From Procambarus clarkii (taxonomy: Eukaryota > Arthropoda > Malacostraca > Decapoda > Cambaridae), in assembly GCF_040958095.1 (NCBI RefSeq), contig NC_091181.1, positions 21,930,472 to 21,994,471 of the forward strand: a stretch of 64,000 nucleotides of DNA. The letters are read 5' to 3'. Below are positions 30,453-38,263 of this stretch, one piece after another; the stretch's first letter is position 1; every line of letters starts with the position of its first letter. The notes below the pieces were generated by a model, which was not told the origin of the DNA, did not search any database, and worked only from the letters and a program-made list of their open reading frames with translations. Made by a program: the position numbers and the translations under genes.

Positions 30453-30649
30453 AAAGAGCAAAATAGCAAAATATCTTTATATCTTTATTTCTCATGGTGA
30501 AGCATATTTCTCAAATAAAACATACATAATTACCTCTGTGGGACATCCAACTGATATAGTGGTAGCAGAATATTTTCATGATGAAGCTAAATTCCAAATT
30601 GTATATGATATTAAAAGTAAGTTAATGTACTAATATGAGTCTCATTAGA

Positions 30650-30794
30650 CTTTAACATTCTCTCACACTCAAAGTGTTTAGTTTATCACCTGAATGTATC
30701 ATCTTGTGTTCTTCATATTTCCAAGATGACTGAATCTTCCCATACTAAGGACACCCATGAGTTTTGACACCTGAATGCACTAACATGTGACATA
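30650..30794 (-). pseudogene. Decayed extra zinc fingers 3' of the C2H2 gene
   Basis: Past the stop of the zinc-finger frame the sequence still encodes finger-like remnants in other frames (KKFRESEKIICHMLVH, then CP followed by a stop and YGK). A doubled GT near 30,827 shifts the frame out of finger 12. Confidence 0.7.
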
Positions 30795-31778
30795 TTATTT
30801 TTTCAGATTCTCTAAATTTTTTGCCACACACTCAGTACATTCAAAAGGTCTTACACCCATATGCACCATCCTGTGTCTCTTCATATGTCCAAGACGACTG
30901 AATCTCTTCCCACACTCTGGACACTCATGAGGTTTGTGACCAGCATGCACTAACATGTGCTGCTTCACATTTCCAAGACGACTGAATCTCTTTCCACATT
31001 CTCGACACTCATGAGGTTTATCACCTGAATGCACTATTATGTGCTCTATTATAGTTCCACGTTGTCTAAATTTTTTGCCACACTCGGCACATTCAAAAGG
31101 TCTTTTATCTGTATGCACCATCCTGTGTGTCTTCATGTGTCCAAGACGACTGAATCTCTTCCCACACTCTGGACACTCATGAGGTTTCTCACCTGAATGC
31201 ACTAACATGTGCTCTATTATAGTTCCACGTTGTCTAAATTTTTTGCCACACTCGGCACATTCAAAAGGTCTTTCATCCGTATGCACCATCCTGTGCCTTT
31301 TCATACTACCAAGATGACTGAATCTCTTCCCACACGCTGGACACTCATGAGGTCTGTGACCTGAATGCACTAACATGTGAGTCTTAACATTTCCACGCTC
31401 AGTGAATCTCTTCCCACACTCTGGACACTCATGAGGTTTATGACCTGAATGCACTAACATGTGATTTATTATAGTTCCACGGTGTCTAAATTTTTTCCCA
31501 CACTCAGCACATTCAAAAGGTCTTTCATCCGTATGCACCATCCTGTGTTTTTTCATACTTCCCCGGTGACTGAATCTCTTCCCACACTCGAGACACTCAT
31601 GAAGTCTGTGACCTGAATGCACTAACATGTGAGTCTTCACATGTCCACGCTCAATGAATCTCTTCCCACACTCTGGACACTCATGAGGTTTGTGACCAGA
31701 ATGCACTAACATGTGTCTTTTCACATTTCTACGCCGACTGAATACTTTCCCACACTCTGGACACTGGTGAGTCTTCAT
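30795..31778 (-). CDS. C2H2 zinc-finger protein, 11 complete fingers
   Basis: 327 codons made almost wholly of fingers of the form xECPECGKRF-x5-hydrophobic-x2-H-x3-H, joined by H(S/T)(G/D)xxPHE/FE linkers (TGEKP-like). Fingers 2-4 and 5-7 are near copies of one three-finger unit (ERGxVKT, SHxGSMK, RxRGTII). Fingers 7 and 9 share the RQRGTIIE helix. Probably a nuclear sequence-specific DNA-binding protein. The frame ends in finger 12 by a frameshift. Upstream of the ATG the frame continues as a degenerate finger (KAFTQTTCHKK) that ends at a SINE-1. No KRAB, BTB or ZAD domain is present. It is either a truncated host gene or a recent pseudogene; all Cys/His of fingers 1-11 are kept. Confidence 0.85.
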   Translation of the reverse strand: MKTHQCPECGKVFSRRRNVKRHMLVHSGHKPHECPECGKRFIERGHVKTHMLVHSGHRLHECLECGKRFSHRGSMKKHRMVHTDERPFECAECGKKFRHRGTIINHMLVHSGHKPHECPECGKRFTERGNVKTHMLVHSGHRPHECPACGKRFSHLGSMKRHRMVHTDERPFECAECGKKFRQRGTIIEHMLVHSGEKPHECPECGKRFSRLGHMKTHRMVHTDKRPFECAECGKKFRQRGTIIEHIIVHSGDKPHECRECGKRFSRLGNVKQHMLVHAGHKPHECPECGKRFSRLGHMKRHRMVHMGVRPFECTECVAKNLENLKK

Positions 31779-31829
31779 CTTCTTATGACAGGTGGTTTGA
31801 GTGAAGGCTTTATGCTCCTTTTTTTGCAG

Positions 31830-32098
31830 TTCTCGTGGTGAAGTGGTAAGACATTCGCCTGGCGTTTCGCATGCGGTTTGTCCTGGGTTCGTATCCTGGC
31901 TGGGAAGGATTTACTGGGCGTCAATCGTTAACTGTAGCTTCTTTAAATAACAGTATAATGGGTACCTGGTTATTAAACGACTTGGAAGTCGTATTCCGGG
32001 GAACATAGGATTAAGGACTTGCCCGAAACGTTACGCGTGCTAGTGGCAGTCCAAGCACGTAAGTTACACCTGCTCCTCACAAAATGGTGCCCGACGCT
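31830..32098 (+). mobile_element. SINE-1 copy 1
   Basis: tRNA-like head with A box (GTGGTGAAGTGGTAAGACA) and B box (GGGTTCGTATCCT), a middle region with GGGTACCTGGTTATTA, and the LINE-A/B type tail GCCCGAAACGTTACGCGTGC. It lies directly at the 5' edge of the zinc-finger gene. Transcribed by Pol III if active; moved by LINE enzyme. Confidence 0.85.
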
Positions 32099-32432
32099 CA
32101 TAGATGTGTTCCAGTGTTTTTTTTTCTGGTTCATTAGTTTGCTTTTCCTATTTCCTAATTTTTGCTTATAACTGCTTGTCTATATTTATCAGCTATATTT
32201 TTGCTCATCTTTTGCAATTAAGGAATATACTTCAAATTATTTTTTTATACATAATGCAATACGATTATATACTTTTTGAAGAAATCAGTTCTCTCCTGGT
32301 GGATGGGATACAAGTAATATGGTAAACAAGATTAGATTTTTTTGCATTTATTTTTTATTATTTAGGTATATAGGGTATACACAGCAATGAGCTGCTACCT
32401 TATTCTATATGAGATATTACACAATGTAGATC
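32099..32432. other. AT-rich sequence
   Basis: No supported frame or repeat family. A 73-codon frame at 32,104 is hydrophobic by AT bias only. Confidence 0.5.
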
Positions 32433-32441
32433 AAGAACTAG

Positions 32442-32701
32442 CTATAGGTTCAACTATTATTCATATATCAGAGGATGGTTAGTCATACATGGAATTAGGG
32501 GAAGATAAAACCTGCCTTGATACAAAAACAAGCCAGCTCTGACTAAACAGCTGGCTATAAGTTCAACCAATATTTTGTATTGAGGCTGGTATTTTCTCCC
32601 TTGATTCCATGTATGACTAACCATCCTGTGAGATTGGAATATTGGATGAACTTATGGCCAGGTGATTAGTCAGAGCTGGATTGATTTTGTATTAAGGCAG
32701 G
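32442..32701. repeat. Interleaved inverted repeats
   Basis: Arm A (32442-32495) is inverted at A' (32604-32657), and arm B (32511-32574) is inverted at B' (32638-32701). The order is A-B-A'-B', with A' and B' overlapping. B also contains a small hairpin AGCCAGCT/AGCTGGCT. It looks like two copies of one ~105-bp unit in opposite directions, slightly offset. Confidence 0.7.
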
Positions 32702-32780
32702 TCCCAATAAATCCAAAACTTTTTCTGACGTATTTATTTGGTAGCAGAAAGGTGACACAGTAATTATTTATATAAAGTGT

Positions 32781-34194
32781 GTACTGATTTATTTGTGCTT
32801 GCTGGGGTTGAGCTCTGGCTCTTTGGTCCCGCCTCTCAACTGTCAATCAACAGGTGTACAGGATCCTGACCCTACTGGGCTCTATCATATCTACACCTGA
32901 AACTGTGTATGGAGTCAGCCTCCACCACATCATTTCCTAATGAATTTCATTTGTCAACCACTCTGACACTCAAAAAGTTCTTTCTAATATCTCTGTGGCT
33001 CATTTGGGCACTCAATTTCTACCTGTGTTCCCCTATTGTGTGTGTCCCTTGTGATAAATAGTATTTCCTCATCTACCCTATCAATTCCTTTGAGAGTCTT
33101 GTATGTGGTGATCATGTCTCCCTAACTCTTCTGTCTTCCAGCTACGTGAGGTTTAATTCCCGTAGTCTCTCCTCGTAGTTCATACCTCTCAGCTCAGGTC
33201 CTAGTCTGGTGGCAAACTTTTGAACCTTCTCCAGTTTAGTCTTATGCTTGACTAGATATGGAGTCCATGCTGGAGTTGCATACTTCAGGATTGGTCTGAC
33301 ATATGTGGTATATAAAGTTCTGAATTATTCCTTACACAAGTTTCTAAATGTCGTTCTAATGTTGACCAATCTGGCATATGCAGCTGATGTTATCCTCTTG
33401 ATATGTGCTTCAGGGGACAGGTTTGGTGTGATACCAACCCCAAAGTCTTTCTCTCTCTCTGACTCTTGAAGAATTTCATCTTCCAAATGATACTTGTATC
33501 TGGTCTCTTGCTCCCTACACCAATCTTCATTACATTACATATGCTTGGGTCAAACTCTATCAACCATTTGTTCGACCATTCCTTCAGTTTGTTTAGGTCT
33601 TCTTGAAGCCTCAAGCAGTCCTCCTCCTCTGTCTTAATCCTTCTCATAATTTTGGCATTGTCAGCAAACATTGAGAGGAATGAGTCTATACCCTCTAGGA
33701 GAACATTTACGTATATCAGAAACAGGACAGTACCGAGTACAGAGCCCTGTGGGACTCCACTGGTGACTTCACGCCAATCTGAGGGGTCACACCCCTCACT
33801 GTAACTCTCTGCTTTCTATTGCTTAGGTACTCCCTTATCCAATGGAGCACCTTACCAGTCACTCCTGCCTGTCTCTCCAGTTTATGTACCAGTCTCTTAC
33901 GGGGTACTGTGTCAAAGGCTTTCCAACAGTTCAAGAAAATGCAGTCCGCCCAGCCTTCTCTTTCTTGCTTAATCTTTGTCACCTGGTCATAGAATTCTAA
34001 AAAGCCAATAAGGCTAGATTTACCCTCCCTGAACCCATGTTAGCGATTTGACACAAAGTCCCTTCTCTCCAGATGGGTTACTAGGATTTTTCTGATTATC
34101 TTCTCCATCACCTTGCATGGTATACAAGTCAAGGACACTGGCTCTAGTTCAGTGCCTCATATTTCTCACCCTTTCTGTATATTGAGACCACATT
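32781..34194 (-). mobile_element. LINE-C copy 0, 3' part
   Basis: Starts (minus, 3' end) with the LINE-C tail (GGTTGAGCTCTGGCTCTTTG on plus) and runs up into the RT. The frames 33,390-33,671 (MFADNAKIMRRI; the second catalytic Asp is changed to Asn) and 33,716-33,982 (EGWADCIFLNCWKAFDTVP; motif A Asp changed to Asn) show decay at the active site. It stops at ACATT (34190-34194) and continues at 43,750. Confidence 0.85.
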
Positions 34195-34330
34195 CCAATC
34201 TGGCATATGCAGCTGATGTTATCCTCTTGATATGTGCTTCAGGGGACATGTCTGGCGTGATATCAACCCCCCCCCCCCCCAAGTCTTTCTCTCTCTCTGA
34301 CTCATGAAGAATTTCATCTTCCAAATGAAA
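34195..34330 (-). mobile_element. Second LINE-C fragment, duplicate of 33,365-33,490
   Basis: AATCTGGCATATGCAGCTGA through ATTTCATCTTCCAAATGAA repeats LINE-C thumb-region sequence already present 0.8 kb away. It includes a C run at 34,268-34,281. It lies inside the ACATT duplications, so it entered together with LINE-B. Confidence 0.8.
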
Positions 34331-34339
34331 TTCCAAATG

Positions 34340-34850
34340 AAAATTTGGATCACTTATGGACTAATATAACAGCTCCCCTTACATCTGGGGTAATCTATGA
34401 TAGAACAACTGACCACTATCTTACCTTCCTCATAGCAAACATGGATACAATACCTCCAGAAAGCAGGAAACTCTCGTTCAGGCTACACAGTGAATCAGCT
34501 TTAGGCAATCTCTCTAATGCACTTCACAATATTAACTGGGAATCTGAATTCAATAATACAGAGGATATAAACTCATTAACTAACCTCTTTCTCTCCAAAA
34601 CTCTAAGCCTCTACAACACTCACTGTCCCCTCCTTACCAAACAAGTAACTGACAAAAGAAAAAACAATCCGTGGCTAACAAGGGGCATAATCAAATCAAT
34701 CAACAAAAAACATGAATATGAAAAGAAATTTAGGATTCGCCTAGTTACAAAGGAAGTAGTTAAAAGGTACTCATCAGTGCTTACCAGTATCATAAGAAAA
34801 GCCAAACTTTCATATTATGAGACTAGATTCAAAGAAGCAAAAGGCAATAA
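34340..34850 (+). mobile_element. LINE-B copy 4, part 1 (endonuclease end and linker)
   Basis: Encodes DHLWTNITAPLTSGV, then NNPWLTRGIIKSINKKHEYE and ends SYYETRFKEAKGN. It continues at 35,537 and then at 41,720. The element's 3' end is at 43,749, where ACATT is repeated. Confidence 0.9.
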
Positions 34851-34852
34851 AT

Positions 34853-35174
34853 AAATCTCCGTGATTTAGTGGTAAGCAGTCTCCGTGGTGTAGTCTCCGT
34901 GGTGTAGTGGTAAGACACTCGCCTGGCGTTCCGCGAGCGCTATGTCATGGGTTCGTATCCTGGCCGGGGAGGATTTACTGGGCGCAATTCCTTAATTGTA
35001 GCCTCTGTTTAACGCAACAGTAAAATGTGTACTTGGATGAAAAAACGATTCTTCGCGGCAGGGGATCGTATTCCAGGGACCATAGGATTAAGGACTTGCC
35101 CGAAACGCTACGCGTACTAGTGGCTGTACAAGAATGTAACAACTCTTGTATATATCTCAAAAAAAAAAAAAAAA
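34853..35174 (+). mobile_element. SINE-1 copy 2, with a stuttered head
   Basis: Three partial heads (CTCCGTG starting at about 34,857, 34,881 and 34,895) precede one full tRNA-like head with A box GTGTAGTGGTAAGACA and B box GGGTTCGTATCCT. Then the body and the tail GCCCGAAACGCTACGCGTACTAG, ending in poly-A at 35,158-35,174. Confidence 0.85.
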
Positions 35175-35533
35175 TAAGTAAATAAATGTTTATTTAGGTA
35201 AGGTACATACATACAAGAAATTTTTACAAAGATAAAATGACTTATAGGTAGAGCTAGTACATACAATGCCTAAAGCCACTATTACGCAAAGCGTTTCGGG
35301 CATGAAAAACTTAAATGACAAGCTTAATACTAATTGAGCATAAAGAGTAGAATGAAAACATAGCTGAAAAAGCAGCACAAATACAATTATGTCGACAAAC
35401 AGCGCTCTTTAAAAAAAACAGACATTGGTTGACAATAGAAGGGTAAGGTAGGTTACAGGGAATTTATTAGGCATAGCTTCGTTTTTATCTTAAACTGGTT
35501 GAGAGAGGTACAGTCTTTAACATGGTTGGGAAG
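35175..35533 (-). mobile_element. LINE-A 3' end, opposed to SINE-1
   Basis: Minus-strand LINE-A tail and 3' UTR, then the last ORF2 codons (FKIKT). It is tail-to-tail with SINE-1 copy 2, and the two together interrupt LINE-B copy 4. Confidence 0.85.
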
Positions 35534-35536
35534 GTG

Positions 35537-35731
35537 AAAATATGAAAAGCACATGGAATACCATCTCTAATATCCTAGGAACAAAACAACACTCCCACAA
35601 CCAGATAACACTCTCTAAGGATGGCTTTACACCGTCAATTGATTTAGAAATGGCAAATGAATTTAATAGCTTCTTTTCATCGGTTGGTGCTAAGCTTGCC
35701 AGTAAAATCCCACAGACTCAGACACATTACA
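35537..35731 (+). mobile_element. LINE-B copy 4, part 2
   Basis: MKSTWNTISNILGTKQHSH through FNSFFSSVGAKLASK and IPQTQTH, the direct continuation of part 1. It stops at CAGACACAT, where LINE-C copy 1 begins. Confidence 0.9.
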
Positions 35732-36266
35732 CGTACATAGGACGGTGGTCAGGGAACAAGTGTAGGACAGCGGTCCGCGAATTACTTCAATATTCTCGGG
35801 ATATTTACGTACCAGTGAGCCCAAAACATAGTTTTTGGTCATATGAAGAGTACAGCAACGCAGTGATAACGTAACATAGTGAATTCTTATAACGTTGGAT
35901 AAGAAAAAAAATTGAAAAAGAACGAGATTGTGGCAAGACGGTGGCACCAGAGGCCTGAGAAGGGAAGAGCTTGGACCACCACGTGGGAGGAGCTCTGACG
36001 GGGACGTCAACAATTAAGGCGGACATCGCTTCATAAATCACCTAATTGTGCTGTGGAATGCTTACTCGGAGGTGAGTGCCTCTCAAAGTCAGTCATACAA
36101 GGTGTACAGTGTTTTTTATATAGTAATTAGCTTTGAACATAAGTTAATTAAAATACAAAAAGTAGCTCAAGAGCCTCAGCTTGGTACTAGTTTTCTCACA
36201 CCTGTGTGTTACATTACACCGCCACTGACTAGACCTACCCCCCCTCCTCCTCACCATAACACGCCA

Positions 36267-36552
36267 GTGTAAACACACACACACACACACACACACGCAC
36301 GCACACACAAACCAGCCTACCGCCAACCTCACCCCTCACCACTGGGACTTGACCTTCCATCCCACACCCCCCTGATTGTCCTCCTTCCTCTCCCCCCCCC
36401 CCCCTTCCGCTCTGCCTATTTCCCTCTCTTCCTCAATCACCCTCACTCCCTTTCACTCCCCTTCACTCCCCCTCTCCCTTTCACTCCCTCTCTCCCTCTC
36501 CCTCCATCCCTCCACCAGTTAACCCCCCCCCCCACCGTGCCACCCCCACAAT

Positions 36553-36647
<95 letters not shown>

Positions 36648-36671
36648 AAGACACACATAAAGACACACGCA

Positions 36672-36713
<42 letters not shown>

Positions 36714-36720
36714 AGGCTAC
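36267..36720. repeat. (CA)n arrays and a C-rich tract
   Basis: (CA)n at 36,267-36,308, 36,554-36,646 and 36,667-36,710, with a CCCTCTCC/TCACTCCC-rich tract at 36,340-36,540. Cys-Val-rich open frames on the minus strand come from the (TG)n and are not genes. Confidence 0.95.
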
Positions 36721-36723
36721 GAG

Positions 36724-37017
36724 GGGGCCTCGTAGCCTGGTGGATAGCGCGCATGACTCGTAATTCTGTGGCGCGGGTTCGATTCCCGCACGAGGCAGAA
36801 ACAAATGGCAAAGTTTCTTTCACCCTAAGTGCCCCTGTTACCTAGCAGTAAATAGGTACCTGGGAGTTAGTCAGCTGTCACGGGCTGCTTCCTGGGGTGT
36901 GTGTGTGTGTGGTGTGAAAAAAAAAAAAAAAAAAAAAAGTAGTTAGTAAACAGTTGATTGACAGTTGAGAGGCGGGCCGAAAGAGCAAAGCTCAACCCCC
37001 GTAAAAACACAACTAGT

Positions 37018-37019
<2 letters not shown>
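36724..37019 (+). mobile_element. SINE-2 copy 1
   Basis: The head 36727-36796 folds as a tRNA: acceptor GCCTCGT/ACGAGGC, T stem GCGGG/CCCGC with loop TTCGATT, and anticodon loop CTCGTAA, giving CGT (Thr-like). Body with AATAGGTACCTGGGAGTTAG, then (TG)n and poly-A, then the tail CAGTTGATTGACAGTTGAGA that matches the LINE-C 3' end at 41,649. It is a retroposon, not a tRNA gene: no separate 3' end, and the body is attached. Confidence 0.88.

Positions 37020-37070
<51 letters not shown>
37020..37070. repeat. (CA)n between two SINE-2 copies
   Basis: About 25 CA units joining the tail of one SINE-2 to the head of the next. Confidence 0.95.
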
Positions 37071-37072
<2 letters not shown>

Positions 37073-37242
37073 GGCCTCGTAGCCTGGTGGATAGCGCGCA
37101 GGACTCGTAATTCTGTGGCGCGGGTTCGATTCCCGCACGAGGCAGAAACAAATGGGCAAAGTTTCTTTCACCCTGAATGCCCCTGTTACCTAGCAGTAAA
37201 TAGGTACCTGGGAGTTAGTCAGCTGTTACGGGCTGCTTCCTG

Positions 37243-37273
<31 letters not shown>

Positions 37274-37405
37274 GTGTGGAAAAAAAAAGTAGTTAGCAAT
37301 CAGTTGATTGACAGTTGAGAGGCGGGCCGAAAGAGCAAAGCTCAAGCCCCGCAAACACAACTAGGTGAATACTAGGTGAATACAACTTGGTGAATACAGG
37401 TCAAG
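37071..37405 (+). mobile_element. SINE-2 copy 2
   Basis: The same head at 37074-37143, here with a well-paired anticodon stem (CAGGA/TTCTG), the same body, (TG)n at 37,246-37,272, and the LINE-C type tail at 37,301. It ends in short repeats of TAGGTGAATAC. It is separated from copy 1 by (CA)n and lies just upstream of LINE-C ORF1. Confidence 0.88.
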
Positions 37406-37409
37406 CGGG

Positions 37410-38231
37410 ATGGTAAGACAACAGAATGAAGCTGGAGGAGATGGACTGGACGAGTCATTCATGGAGATGATGGCTAAGGCATGGAAGGAAGTCAGTGAGG
37501 AATTGAAGGACCTGAGGGAAACTATATGTAAGCTGCAGACAGAACTAAGTGCAGCGTAAGAGGAGATAAAAAGCCTAAAAACAGGCCCTCATCAGACTCT
37601 GGTCCAGGGAACCAACCCCCAGGTACCAGGAGATGTAGCAATGGCAGGGACCCCTACAATTGGCCCAACCTTTGCTGAAATGCTGAAGAGCCCAGGAGCA
37701 ATGTCCACAGTCAAGGAAGTTGTAATGAAAGCAGTAACCTCGCAGGAGGCAGCTAGAAGCACAAGCCAGCTAATGGAAAGGAAAAGAGCTGTAGTAGTGG
37801 TAGGTGTGAAGGAACAAGAGGGCTCCACAAGGGAGGAATCGAGGAATAAAGACAAAGCTGAAGTGGCAGGGATATTAAAGGAGATAGGAATGAAAGGGGC
37901 TGAACAAGACATAGAACAGTTTTTGCAGGTTGGCCAGTACAACAGAGACAAAAAGAGATTGATCAAGGTAGTATTCAAGAGCGAGGACATCCTAGTAAAG
38001 AAGAGCAAATTGAGGTATGCAAGGAACTACAAAGAGGTATATGTTCAGAGGGACATGACCAGAGACGAGATAGTAAGGGCAGCAGATGCAAGGAAAAGGC
38101 GCAAGAAGAGGGAAGGGAGCCAGGGAACCTCAGCCTCCAACCCAGCAATCCCAGAGGGGAGTGGGGAGCCCCAATCCAGCAACCCAGGAACCCCAGGGGG
38201 GAATGCAACACCCCAGCCCACCACCCAATAG
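37410..38231 (+). pseudogene. LINE-C ORF1: nucleic-acid-binding protein, one stop
   Basis: ATG at 37,410, with an in-frame TAA at 37557. Codons ~15-60 are coiled-coil-like (EMMAKAWKEVSEELKDL). From ~125 it reads KRAVVVVGVKEQ, then an acidic helix, QFLQVGQYNRDKKRL, IKVVFKSEDILVKKS and VYVQRDMTRDEIVRAADAR, the order typical of the RRM-like ORF1 of CR1-group LINEs (strand, R-x-G, strand, RPDMT-like). Ends in a Pro/Gly/Ser-rich tail. It should bind element RNA. Confidence 0.75.
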
Positions 38232-38263
38232 GGCCCTCCCTACCCCCCAGCACAAACCCTTCC

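Noticed and set aside
36443-36823. Cys-Val-rich small proteins on the minus strand
   Set aside because: Translation of (TG)n microsatellites around SINE-2.
36727-37143. Two tRNA-Thr-like genes (CGT anticodon)
   Set aside because: The cloverleaf is good, but each is fused to the same ~200-bp SINE body and LINE-C tail, so they are SINE heads rather than tRNA genes.
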